Of a stretch of 64,000 nucleotides of DNA, positions 35,001 through 44,837 are shown piece after piece; positions within the stretch are counted from its first letter, which is position 1, and every line of letters begins with the position of its first letter. The notes beneath the pieces were generated by a model. The model saw only the letters and a list, made by a program, of their open reading frames with translations, did no database searches and was not told the origin of the DNA. Source of the DNA: Trichobilharzia regenti (Eukaryota; Platyhelminthes; Trematoda; Strigeidida; Schistosomatidae); assembly GCA_944472135.2 (NCBI GenBank), contig OX235265.1:46969459-47033458 (forward strand). The letters are read 5' to 3'. The position numbers and the translations under genes are program-made.

Positions 35001-35363
35001 TGAGCTTCAGAAAATCCGTCCAGTAGCCAACGGTGCATTGGTAGTCAGTGTTCATTTCCCTTATAGCCATTGGTTAGTGATTTGGTGTTGGAAATGAGAG
35101 CTATAGGGTCAGAGTTTCAGTAGAAACAACATCACTCACTGGGAATACAGGTTCATCAAGCTGACAAGTCACAAGTAAGATGATGACACTGTAACTAGAG
35201 TTCATGGGTTTCGGAGTTTGACTGGTATTAACAGCCATCGAGACCTTGTTAGGAAACCCGGTTACTGTTTCTTTCCTACATTTTATTTTGCTTCTTACTT
35301 GTCAGCACCAACCAAGGGGAGTCAGTTCCTTCCACTTTGTTTTCTCCGCAACTAGAAGCCATT

Positions 35364-35519
35364 CGTACACTAGGCGCCGGGACCAGGGTGATCACGAATA
35401 CTCTGGCCCCAGGTGGAGGCTCGCCTTTGCACTTCGGCGCGTTAAAGCCTGCGACGATCCCTAATCGGGCTCGCTCGGACGCGTAGTTTTTGCTAGTGGG
35501 GAGGTCTTCGGATCATCCC
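35364..35519 (+). ncRNA. U1 snRNA-like sequence, probably a pseudogene or variant
   Basis: This GC-rich island follows the U1 layout. Loop I GATCACGAA (35390-35398) is the U1-70K binding sequence. Loop II TTGCACTTCGG (35428-35438) is the U1A-binding type. CCTGCGA follows as in U1 stem III. An Sm-site-like A-GTTTTTG stretch (35486-35492) precedes a 3' hairpin with a UUCG loop (about 35498-35519). Length, about 156 nt, is close to the normal 164. The first bases, which should read ATACTTACCTG to pair with 5' splice sites, read about TCGTACACTAGG, so splicing function is doubtful. A family B head starts 7 bp downstream. I infer a pseudogene or a variant; only expression would tell. Confidence 0.7.
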
Positions 35520-35526
35520 TTTATTG

Positions 35527-35728
35527 TGCATCGGTGGCACAGTGGTTAGGACTCTTGCCGATCAGGCATATGGTCCGGGGTTCGATCCCCTGTCGACTCA
35601 CACCTGATATCTGTGGTTGGCCTGTAAAATTTGGGCTACCGATATCACATGCTGAAAATTCCATACCTGTACCAAAAAATACGGTGTAGAATCAAGCTAT
35701 AATCAAAATAAAATAAAAAATAGACACG
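35527..35728 (+). repeat. SINE with family B head and a different tail
   Basis: The head 'catcggtggcacagtggttagg..gatcaggcatatggtccggggttcgatcccctgtcgactcac' is family B. The rest, 'gatatctgtggttggcctgtaaaatttgggctaccgatatcacatgctgaaaattccatacctgtacc..gaatcaagctataatcaaaataaaataaaaaa', is unrelated to the usual family B body and matches the isolated tail at 18.87-18.94 kb. Confidence 0.7.
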
Positions 35729-35729
35729 C

Positions 35730-35994
35730 TGCGCTTTGGCTTGGCCTTTTCACACGCTGGTGTTACCATGATGGCACTACTTGCCCTTTTGGTTTTTCTA
35801 TGTTTTTTGAGCTTTGCCGCAACAGATATTTGGGCACTATGTGCCTCTTTTGTGTCTGACCCTTCAGGAGGTGATACAGTCTCAGTTTTAAAACTAAGTC
35901 CTGAACCGCCATTCTTGGCAAAGATTTATGGTGTAGGCTTTCCGACTATATTTTTTGACAATTTCTTGGATGAGGACATCCAATGAGCTACTGA
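35730..35994 (-). pseudogene. Possible retroelement ORF fragment
   Basis: On the minus strand, a 60-codon stretch rich in Lys, Ser and Thr ('SVAAKLKKHRKTKRASSAIM' and neighbours) precedes the A-rich SINE tail. It looks like a charged ORF1-type fragment, but I cannot place it in a family. A plus-strand 81-codon frame on the same DNA starts with a hydrophobic segment and is probably its shadow. The LTR element is inserted at its edge. Confidence 0.25.
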
Positions 35995-35999
35995 AAAAT
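35995..35999. repeat. Target-site duplication AAAAT, left copy
   Basis: The identical AAAAT lies at 37829-37833 on the other side of the LTR element. Five bp is the usual size for LTR retrotransposons. Confidence 0.9.
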
Positions 36000-36193
36000 T
36001 GTAGTAATTTATTGTACTTGAAATATTAATATACCGGGATGACGGAATTATAGGAATCTAATCAAAACCCAGAGAGGGCAGCAATCAGTAATTTGTATTT
36101 AGCGGAATTAGAATGCAATTCATATAAGAAACATATCAACAGTCAACAGTAAGTATTTAAACAATACAGAGATAGAAATTGTCAATCACCACA
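36000..36193 (-). repeat. LTR (3' LTR of the minus-strand element)
   Basis: 194 bp. Read on the minus strand it starts TGTGGTG and ends ACTACA. It matches the LTR at 37635-37828 almost base for base; I saw one difference (AAATATT against AAGTATT near position 22 of the plus-strand copy). The Gag frame runs into its first 9-12 bases. The purine-rich sequence just upstream on the minus strand (CGAGGTGTGGCGGA) is the polypurine tract candidate. Confidence 0.95.
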
Positions 36194-37621
36194 TCCGCCA
36201 CACCTCGAATATCTCCTCGCGTATTTATAACGATGTCTCGGTTTGCTTGCAAGTAGCTTCGAGCTAACTGATTCTGTGATATTATTTTCATCAGTACTAT
36301 CTGGACTTATTTCTGAATTATCTACAAAATCAGGATTATTAGCGGAATCAATAATATTATAATTGGAACGACCTACTTCATTTATTGTCACTTTGTCCAG
36401 GTGTCCGTTATGAACTGAGTGATCTTTGATGTCTAATATCTTCACCACTCGATTTCCCATTTTTTGTAGTATAATTCCAACAGAAGGTCTGTAGTTATTA
36501 TCTTTGTAATAATGTACATTAGAAGTAGTGGACATCAGATGCTTTTTGAGAATTCGAGATTTGAATAGTTTTGCAGGACTTTCACAAGAACTTGTATGCT
36601 CTGGATTCACCAGACGTAGTCTATGCATATGCAGTAATTCCTCAATTTTATTCAGTTGCTCTCTCATCTCATTCAGGTCTTTTCGTGCTTTCGACAGTTC
36701 ACATTGCAACTTGGCTACCTCATTTTTGAATACAGTTGATACTTGCGTTGCTGAACTTGCAGTGGAGGTTTTCGTTGGATTAGCTTGAGTATTTTGAAAA
36801 GTTGAAAGACACATAGACTCCATTTTACTAGACAGCTTGGGAGAATTATAAGAATGTTGAGCAACATAAGTATTCGAACTTCTGCAAACCGTCTTGATGT
36901 GTCCAACTTTACCACATTTATAGCACTTAGCACTCCGAAAACGGCAAGTGCTTCGTAGATGTAACTTTCCACAGGATAAACACGGTTTAATGTTTTTGAT
37001 CTCTGGCTGCATTCTATTACCTGTGGACGGCAGTTTGGATTTCTTTCCATGAACACTTGTATTTTCGACTTTGGACAGCATGACATCAGATACTGACGTA
37101 GTGGGAGCAGAGTATTCATTATGGACATCTTCATATGTAATACATACCTCTTTAGCAGTTTGAAACGTACAAGAAGGAATCTGAATTAACTCCTTCTCTA
37201 ATTTAGGAATGTTGATTCCAGCAATTAGACGATCACGTAGTTGTGTATGCAGCTGATCTCCAAAATTACACTTTGAGGCTTGAATTTGAAGTTGAAGAAT
37301 AAAGTCTCTAATCTTCTGATTGGGAGAACGTACCAGTTTGTTGAACTGAGCCCTCTCTCTGGTCTCAAAAGTAGTTACATGGAAGTGATCTATAAGAAGT
37401 TCACGGAGCTTAGCATATGGCATAGAAATGGGTTTATCTGGAAACGCCAGATTCTTCACCAGGCTATATGCATCAAGACCAATAGCGGTGATGAAATGAG
37501 CAGGTATTTTATCATCCCGAACATTCTTGGAAATGCACCACGCATCAAAGCATTCCAAATAATCAGCAATCTCCCGCGGAGAACCATTAAGAGGAAATTT
37601 TCCCAGGTTACTTAGCTCCAT
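36182..37621 (-). CDS. Gag with an apparent integrase C-terminal tail (479 aa)
   Basis: This is the sole protein of the compact LTR element. Residues 1-170 resemble a Ty3/gypsy Gag capsid region ('NGSPREIADYLECFDAW' near the start). Two zinc knuckles follow: Cys214, Cys217, His221, Cys226 (CX2CX3HX4C, one residue short of the usual spacing) and Cys233, Cys236, His241, Cys246 (CX2CX4HX4C). Residues 297-333 form a likely coiled coil. From about residue 346 the protein reads like the end of a gypsy integrase: 'SPAKLFKSRILKKHL', then 'RPSVGIILQKMGNRVVKILD..' with His408, then a basic tail. I infer an internal deletion that joined Gag to the integrase C-terminus in frame. The ATG lies 14 bp inside the 5' LTR edge, overlapping the primer-binding site. 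The stop lies inside the 3' LTR. The frame is fully open, with no damage. Confidence 0.85.
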   Translation of the reverse strand: MELSNLGKFPLNGSPREIADYLECFDAWCISKNVRDDKIPAHFITAIGLDAYSLVKNLAFPDKPISMPYAKLRELLIDHFHVTTFETRERAQFNKLVRSPNQKIRDFILQLQIQASKCNFGDQLHTQLRDRLIAGINIPKLEKELIQIPSCTFQTAKEVCITYEDVHNEYSAPTTSVSDVMLSKVENTSVHGKKSKLPSTGNRMQPEIKNIKPCLSCGKLHLRSTCRFRSAKCYKCGKVGHIKTVCRSSNTYVAQHSYNSPKLSSKMESMCLSTFQNTQANPTKTSTASSATQVSTVFKNEVAKLQCELSKARKDLNEMREQLNKIEELLHMHRLRLVNPEHTSSCESPAKLFKSRILKKHLMSTTSNVHYYKDNNYRPSVGIILQKMGNRVVKILDIKDHSVHNGHLDKVTINEVGRSNYNIIDSANNPDFVDNSEISPDSTDENNITESVSSKLLASKPRHRYKYARRYSRCGGCGD

Positions 37622-37634
37622 CGCGACGCCAATT
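37622..37634 (-). promoter_or_regulatory. Primer-binding-site region of the LTR element
   Basis: On the minus strand the LTR ends ACTACA and is followed by AATTGGCGTCGCG, then the ATG. TGGCGTCGCG is the expected position for a tRNA 3'-end complement. I could not assign the tRNA. Confidence 0.5.
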
Positions 37635-37828
37635 TGTAGTAATTTATTGTACTTGAAGTATTAATATACCGGGATGACGGAATTATAGGAATCTAATCAA
37701 AACCCAGAGAGGGCAGCAATCAGTAATTTGTATTTAGCGGAATTAGAATGCAATTCATATAAGAAACATATCAACAGTCAACAGTAAGTATTTAAACAAT
37801 ACAGAGATAGAAATTGTCAATCACCACA
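37635..37828 (-). repeat. LTR (5' LTR of the minus-strand element)
   Basis: 194 bp with terminal TG..CA, followed outward by the target duplication AAAAT (37829-37833). It should contain the element's promoter; I saw no clear TATA box with certainty. Confidence 0.95.
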
Positions 37829-37833
37829 AAAAT

Positions 37834-39270
37834 TTGCAGTCACAGAGATGATGGCTTGCAACATCTCTTATAGGCTGCTTGTGATAAACCAGCGCAAACG
37901 TTTTGGAACCATAGGCTGCAGTTGTCACACTGCATGCCACTATCCACCGGAAAGTGGCAGTCCAGTCATCCACAGTTGTCAGTCAGGCTCATAACTCTAA
38001 TTTGTTTAAACTGCACAAATATATATACGTGAAAACAGTGAGGTTAATACCAAAGAAAACACAAAATGTGAATAAGACGAACAACACTTCAACTAAATAA
38101 ATCAGTTAAATTGAACTAAAAAGCTTCTGATGTGGTTTAAGTCACAAAAGCAGAAGTTACTTCACAACGTTAAAATGCCACTTTCCTTCTTCAAAGTGTA
38201 CGAGTCTGTAGGGGAATTATGTATAACTTATATTAAAGTTGTCATTTGCACAGATCTTCCATGTTGTGTTACTTCTGCCCTTCGTATTGTGTTCCCTTGT
38301 CTTCTTTTCGTGTCTCCCATGTTTTACAACAATACTAGTTCATTCACTCTCTTTGACTTCAAGTCTGTCTCTCCACTGTCCGATGTTTTTGTCGTAAAGA
38401 GCGTCTCTTGATATACTACTAATAAACCTTATCAGTAGAATACATACATACATACATCTTTACCCCCTTTAAAAGCAACAATACCACCAGAGCTAATGAA
38501 ACTTCAAACTTCAACTCAGGATACAAAGGAGTATGAAAAAAACGGCTACACAATATAAACGATAAATAAATAAACAGGTTGCATAAACCCTAAATATATA
38601 AACATAAACACTTTTTCACTGAATAAAATAAATTGCATTTTTAATTAATGACAATCATTTAATTATTTACACCAATTTCTCTCTCTCTCTTTTTTTTCAA
38701 TCATAAAGTGATTGCCAGTTCAAATCTGTAAGTAGTACACAGAAGTGATTGACATGTGTTATATATGTTAGGTGAAGCAACAATAACAGTTACAATGATA
38801 ATAATAATAATAATCTCAAATGACTAGCATAATATTTATTCATGAATGCCATTACAACATAACTGATTCTAAAAGATAAACAAAAGCGTTTAATCTCATC
38901 AAAACAGGTTACCACTAATAAAACGCTTGTTACTATCTCCACGAAAATATTAAAGAAGCATAACCTTATACTATTTCGGGGATATTTTTTAAGATTTAAT
39001 CTCGTACAACACACACTTTTACAAAATATTATCATAAAGAGGACACGTACCAATAACTAGAAAGAGTTATGGAGTCTAGTAGTATTTGTTGAAATGAATG
39101 AAACTTCAGTCAAGTAGAATTTTGAAAACTGCCCCTTCTGTGCTGTGGTATTAGATGAGACATGATTCATTCAGAGTTTTGAGCATTTAGTATATCTGAA
39201 TTATGAATAGGAAACTGAAACAGTCTTTTGAATATTAAGACCTTTGATTCTTTAATAGTACTTTTTTTCT
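37834..39270. other. Intergenic; nothing recognised
   Basis: AT-rich. A plus-strand frame at 38130-38411 has no recognised features. The stretch 38440-38460 is a (CATA)n run. Confidence 0.35.
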
Positions 39271-39274
39271 TTTC

Positions 39275-39513
39275 GTTCCTTTACGTTCTCAGTGGAACAT
39301 AGGGTTTCAAGCTAGAGGCTAGAAGTTTCCGTAGTAGTGGTGATTATTTTTTAGGATGGAGTTGCTAGCCTCATGCCCAACCTTCCCTCTTAACCAATTT
39401 TACTACTGGCCTAGTGGGGTGAAGGAGTGCGTCTGTGGCCGGGGATAAAACCCCGGACCAACTGGGTAGTCGGCGAGCACTCTACCTGTGTGCCACCAAC
39501 GCTTAGTGGTATT
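39275..39513 (-). repeat. Repeat family B SINE, full length
   Basis: Reverse unit from 'cgttcctttacgttctcagtggaacatagggtttcaagctagagg' to 'gtctgtggccggggataaaaccccggaccaactgggtagtcggcgagcactctacctgtgtgccacc'. B box changed to GGATAAAACCC. Confidence 0.75.
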
Positions 39514-41995
39514 CTAGACACCTTTAAAATAATCTCCGATTACTTGACGACTGGTAGGTAACCATAGAAACCATTTTTATTTCAGACTTTTCATTTACAC
39601 TAACCTATATGGTGGTAATTACAGGCATAGCTTCTGTGATATGCATCTAATATGAGCTTCCTCACTAGGCTATTGAATCCTGAAAAAACATTTCAATCTC
39701 ATCTTTGTATTTATTCTCTGATACTTTTAATTCCTCATTTATTTGAGTAAACCGAATTATTTAGTTGCATTATAGCATCAATTCATGAAGTTAGTTCACT
39801 TATCCACGTAAATCTCGGTATGGATACCGAACCAACATTTGATGATGAAAAGCTTTGATGACTTTAATTGAAAGATCAAATGTTCAGCAGGGTCACTAAA
39901 AGTTAACTGACACAGAACTGTATAGACAGAAGTTCTGTATTTATTTTAACACTAAATGTTAGCCTTGATGACCTAAACAATTAAATGGTTAAGCCTCTGA
40001 CTTTTTTCAGTGAGAACCAAAAGGTATGAATTACGAAGAGAATAGGAGCTGCTTTGAACTTTCAAATACACATGTATCTGGCAGGTATCAAAAAACACAG
40101 AACCTAGGCGACGAGTAGTATCATCCCGACTGACTCTTTCTAAATTCTGACACTTTATTTTATCAGACTTTTATCTACATGCGTTTAACAGAGGTTAACT
40201 AGTAAAAATAAGTGATTGCTAACATCCTTCATAATGAACAGTTTAATTGGCACGTAGTGTAAGTCAAGATATATGAAAGCTGTTTTTCTGAATAAAGAGT
40301 GGAATTTTAACATTTTGACTAATATGGTGTTTGTAAATCACAGTAAGTGACGAAATGTTTTTAGTTTGTGTTCAAGAAAGTGGATAAAATCCCCTTGTTT
40401 TTCGAATGGTATTCGCTTCGACAGGCACCTAGCATGTAACGGTTTCACTTTATAGCTATGAAAAACCGACAGCCACTAACTATTGCGTATCATTGTTTGG
40501 AACAACGGTCTTTAATCACCGTTTAATCAGACTTTTAATCGAATCATCCTTAAACTCAAGGTAAATAAGCACTGGTGCTTTTTTGGGGTCAGCTTAATGA
40601 AATCCCACTGGAATTCTATCTATCGCTGTTGCAGCTGTTTAGGGGGATGATTTATTGTACAATTTGAATCAAAGATCTTTTTTGTTTCACTCAGACAGTT
40701 ACTGGGTTCGGATCTTAGATACATAGAGGAGTTCGGATAATTAACTAATACTGTCAGCCATCTATTTTACAAAACAACATTAAGAGATTTAGACATCGTA
40801 ATACATTAGACCTAGAGTTTTCAGATGTAAAATTCTAATTTTTGCACGAACCTCAGTTCAATTTTAATACATGGATAACCAGTTCTAGTCTTAGCTTCCA
40901 TACAATGACTTTTTGATACAGTATAAGTGACCATTGCCATAACTGTTCTCCATATTATATTACACCTATATGGTGGATAGCGCATAAATGAAAAAAATGG
41001 AGTCCAGAACTCCAGATTATTGTGTGCCGTTATTCCATCATTAGCTCAAGTTATCTCATTACTCCATTTTCTGGTGGAGAAGTTTGATAATCCTCTGAAT
41101 TATCACCCAACATACGTGGATGACTGTTCAGAGATCAAAGTGACGTCTAATGTATGACAACATCCATATTTCTAGACGTTTCGATCAGCACTACACTCAC
41201 CATCTTTTGATATTACCATAACACCATTATGTCCGTAATTTTGAAATAATATAAAATGATGTGACATCAACCAATTTCTCTTTGCATCAAACACTAAGAC
41301 GTATTAAGTTGTTGAGTTTGTGCTGATTCTATTGAGTTCATCACACACACTAAGATCAGCAGAAAGAACCACTGAAAATCGAAGGGAAGTGGATGTCTAT
41401 ATCTTATTAGTAGGCACTTAGGAACCAGTGACAGGTTACGACCTTGACAACCAGGTTACGATAGGGATGTTGCTCAATCCCAAAGTGGCAGCTGATCTGA
41501 TGACTCATCATTTTCAACTTCCTCTTTCAAACAACCACTGCCAACACAGAGCATTGTGAATCAATGATAGATTTAATATTTTTACTGAACACTCATCAAC
41601 TATCCAACGAAACAATAACTGACACATGAAGCAGACTACTACCCAACAAGCATAAAAGTGAGCCATTTATTATTCCCGTTCCCCATCCATACTTTGTCAT
41701 TCTTTCTTTTGTGTCCAGTTCATACTACTCATTCATTAGTAGGTAGTATGAATTATTTTTGCTACTTCTTAACCGTGACTTGTTTGCTAATGTAGTTAAA
41801 TTTGCTTAATGTATTTGTAATCTATTTGATGTATAGTAATTATTTTCTTATAGTTAAATACTATCTGCTGCATTTGACTTATTTACATGTCCTTTACTGA
41901 TGTATGTTTTTATTCATATCCCTTTATTCTGTCTGGCATTTGCGCGCAGTTTAAATCTACGTGTGGATCGACTTTGACACAGCTTTGCTGTTTTT
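39514..41995. other. Long unassigned intergenic region
   Basis: About 2.5 kb without a recognised repeat, frame of note, or RNA gene. It is the longest stretch in the window where I see nothing. Confidence 0.4.
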
Positions 41996-41999
41996 ATTA

Positions 42000-43640
42000 T
42001 TGACTTACATTGACTGTACTCTTGACAGTATTCAGAAACAGACACCTAACAATTTTAGGAATACCCCATGAAGCACTGAAAGCGGACCCAGAGACGACAG
42101 CAGATATGCTGTCTTCATTATTGCAAAAGGTCTGGAAGAAGAGAAAGGTGTCTACTGACTGAAGGAAAGGTTACTTCGTGAAACTACCAAAGAAGGGAGA
42201 CTTAGGACTCTGCAAGAACTGGCGGGGACGCCAAGCAAAATCCTGAGTCGCATCATCCTGGAGAGAATAAAGGACGCACTGGATACAGAACTCAGACCAG
42301 AACAAGCTGGATTCAGGAAAGGCAAATCATGTACTGACCAAATTGCTACTCTACGTATCATCATCGAACAAAGCATGGAATGGCAATCAAACCTCTACCT
42401 CAACTTAATAGACTTTGAGAAGGCCTTCGACAGCGTTGACCGCGAAGTAATTTGGAAACTACTCGAGTACTACGGCGTACCCAAAATATTCATCAACCTT
42501 ATTCAACAGCTGTACGACAACGGAACATGTCAAGTGATCCACAACGGAAAACTCGGCGAGGCGTTTAGAGTAAACACAGGAAGGAGTCAGACAAGGGTGC
42601 TTATTATCTATCACCAATGATATTCCTAATTGTGGTGGACTGACTGGATTATGCGTCAGACAGTGAGTGGGAAACGAGAAGACGGGGAGGGATATCCTGG
42701 ACCAGCCGACGCGAAGAACCTAGAAGACCTGGATTTCGCGCCTGGATGATTTATGTTTGATGTCACACAAAATCGAAGACTTACAAGCGAGCGAAAACCG
42801 ACCGACAGACTGGTCGAAGAAGCAGCCGGCGAATAGGGGACTCCAGGTGAACATAGACAAGACGGAGGTGATGAAAATAACCAACCAACCAACAACAACA
42901 GCGGCAACATCCAGAGCCAATCACCATCAACGGGAGGGATTTGAAAGAGGTTATTTCATTCACTCACTCATCTAGCATTGAGCATTGTCTCAACTACAGG
43001 AAGTCGGAACGGACGAGGATGTCAAATCGAGCGAGAATCAGGAAGGCGAAAAACACATCAACCTGAAACCAATCTGGGAATCTTCGTCACTCAGCCAGCA
43101 TCAACAACAAAATTCCGTCGGATTTTCAATACAAACAACGTCAAGTCAGTCAGTTCTTCTATATGGATCATAAACTTGGCGGGAGGGTCACAAAGAATAT
43201 TTACAACAGCCTGTTGCAGACCTTTATCAACTAACAACTGTCTTCGCTGGATCTATACTGAAGATCAGATGGCCGGGGGGCCGGAAATAATCACCAACAA
43301 GAAACTATGGCTGGGAACAGACTAAACAAGAACCAATAGCCAACCAACAAGTGTGCAGGAGATGGATTGGACACTCACTCGCTGAGGAGGCCGCTGGGTG
43401 ATATCGCGCGCGCGTCAGGCCATTGCTCGAGTGGAACCAGGCTGAAAGGGAAGCGGCGGCGAGTGGGACGTCAGTGGAAAGGTGACATGGAGGAGATCGT
43501 GTGAAGAGGAGTTGAGAGTATGGACTAACATGGATGGAGGTGAAAAGTACAGCCGAAGGAAGACAGAAGTGGCAAGTGGAGATGTGCAGTTGAAGCCCTA
43601 TGTTCCACTAGGAACCCAAAGGAACAATAATAATGTTATA
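42000..43640 (+). mobile_element. RTE-type LINE, longest copy, RT region to 3' end, broken
   Basis: The plus strand begins near 'GIPHEALKADPETTADMLSSL' and 'GYFVKLPKKGDLGLCKNWRG', then 'RIKDALDTELRPEQAGFRKGKSCTDQIATLR' in pieces, then an open stretch at 42375-42620 containing 'LNLIDFEKAFDSVDREVIWK' (RT motif A) and 'IHNGKLGEAFRVNTG'. Motif B and C regions are frameshifted ('SPMIFLIVVD', 'DLDFAPG'). After that come 'MMSHKIEDLQASEN', 'LQVNIDKTEVMKIT' and the 3' end with 'ttgaagccctatgttccactagg' and (AAT). A small deletion disrupts the frame at 42228. No endonuclease is present. Confidence 0.85.
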
Positions 43641-43711
43641 TTTTATTCCTAATATAGTACCGTATTTTCAAGAATTGGTTTGTAAGGATTCGATTTGTCT
43701 TATCGAGTTTT

Positions 43712-43845
43712 ACAGATTGATATCAGGTAGAGGACCACTGAAAACCAGGGAGTGCTTACTGGACAGCTGTTTCATTCTAGTTAAGGCAGTACTCACCTAC
43801 TGATGTTTGAACCCAGGACCTTCCAATTACAAAGTAAACTCTTAT
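43712..43845 (-). repeat. Repeat family A, truncated
   Basis: Reverse unit: 'gtgcttactggacagctgtttcattctagttaaggcagtactcacc', 'gtttgaacccaggaccttccaattacaaag'. It is immediately next to the RTE copy. Confidence 0.6.
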
Positions 43846-43917
43846 TATTATTTTGTGTTTTTGAACGTTGTGTATCACTCTACGTGTGGTTTAAATAATC
43901 GTTTCGGATATTTTTAG

Positions 43918-44093
43918 GAGAAATTCCCATTAACACCAATAATTTTTCATTTCGTAGGACAGATGTATGTTTTAAATCAAAAGAAGTAAACGACTGGAAA
44001 AGGCAGTGCCAGTACTGCAGCAGTTCAAAACAACGTATGCGGGACAGGACTGTAGTGATTTGTGTACAGGTGTGGGCGAATGTCAAATGCTAG
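43918..44093 (+). pseudogene. Cys-rich C-terminal fragment, perhaps from a piggyBac transposase
   Basis: After an acceptor-like 'atatttttag', the frame contains 'NDWKRQCQYCSSSKQRMRDR' then 'TVVICVQVWANVKC' and a stop. A pair C-X2-C, a basic patch, then further cysteines before a stop resembles the C-terminal zinc finger of piggyBac-family transposases, except that one expected Cys position is not seen (VQVW). I recognise only this end and no catalytic domain nearby. It could also be the last exon of an unrelated host gene. Confidence 0.35.
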
Positions 44094-44260
44094 TATAAAA
44101 GCTTATCTGAAAGTTTATAAAACTCATCAACCTATACATATAATAAAAATTGATTTTTTCAGTATTTCGGACAGTGTAACCGAGATATGAGTGAATTTTA
44201 CCCGTCAGTTTTTCACTCTACCACTTATCTTTTCTTCTCAACTCCATATCATTATTACAG

Positions 44261-44346
44261 GTACACACAATTTCTTCAATGGCTTTGTTGCTATTCAAAT
44301 GTTTTACTCAAAAATGCCTCTTGATCAAAAAGTTATTCAAGTTCAA
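44261..44346 (+). CDS. Candidate isolated exon, function unknown
   Basis: An 86-nt open segment is bounded by a strong acceptor ('atcattattacag') and donor ('caa|gtaagg'). It encodes 'THNFFNGFVAIQMFYSKMPL' and 'DQKVIQVQ'. I do not recognise the protein and see no partner exon nearby, so this may be chance. Confidence 0.25.
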
Positions 44347-44804
44347 GTAAGGTTACTCACCTTTAGTAGTTGATTAAACCTCCTACATATTTAGGCGTTT
44401 AATGCTCATTACTGGTAGCCCCGAAGTTCTATTGCACAATCGTAACTCATGATTCTCAGAGTAAATTTAACATAAAGCTGAATAATTCATTTTTGGAAAA
44501 AACTTTTCCTCTAAGCTTATTTTGTAGGACACCTATTTTGCTAAATAATAGTTGGTATAAATTTACTTTGATTAGTGTCATTTTGACTGAGTTCTTTTTG
44601 ATTTATAAGAGTAAATCTTTGGAAAGTATATCGAACCTCAACTAATTATGTTTACCAGTGAAACTACAGCCAACTTAACAGACCTTAACCAACCATTTAG
44701 AGATATTCATGGTGAGGCTAAGGAACTGTTAAATCCATGAGATGTCAATGCATCGGCTACCTTTTGCGCTTGAAACAATTTCTCGACAAGTTTTCTAGCG
44801 GACT

Positions 44805-44832
44805 ATTATATATATATATATATATATATATT
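44805..44832. repeat. (TA)n microsatellite
   Basis: TA run directly at the 3' end of the next RTE fragment, as often seen with these elements' tails. Confidence 0.8.
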
Positions 44833-44837
44833 ATATT

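Larger units (their letters stand above)
36000..37828 (-). mobile_element. Complete compact LTR retroelement (Gag-only, TR-GAG type)
   Basis: 1,829 bp from LTR to LTR, flanked by AAAAT. The 1,441-bp interior is almost entirely one frame. It lacks protease, reverse transcriptase, RNase H and the integrase catalytic core, so it is non-autonomous. The near-identical LTRs and the intact frame mean a recent insertion. The Gag type, with two zinc knuckles, points to Ty3/gypsy relatives (Mag-like). Confidence 0.9.

Noticed and set aside
35246..35464. 72-codon plus-strand frame over the GC-rich island
   Set aside because: The GC-rich island is explained by the U1 snRNA-like sequence.
36528..36788. 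Plus-strand frames opposite Gag (also 37280-37615)
   Set aside because: Antisense shadows of an intact, family-supported Gag frame.
36715..37134. 139-codon minus-strand frame inside the LTR element
   Set aside because: Overlaps the Gag frame in another phase and has no domain; a shadow of Gag.
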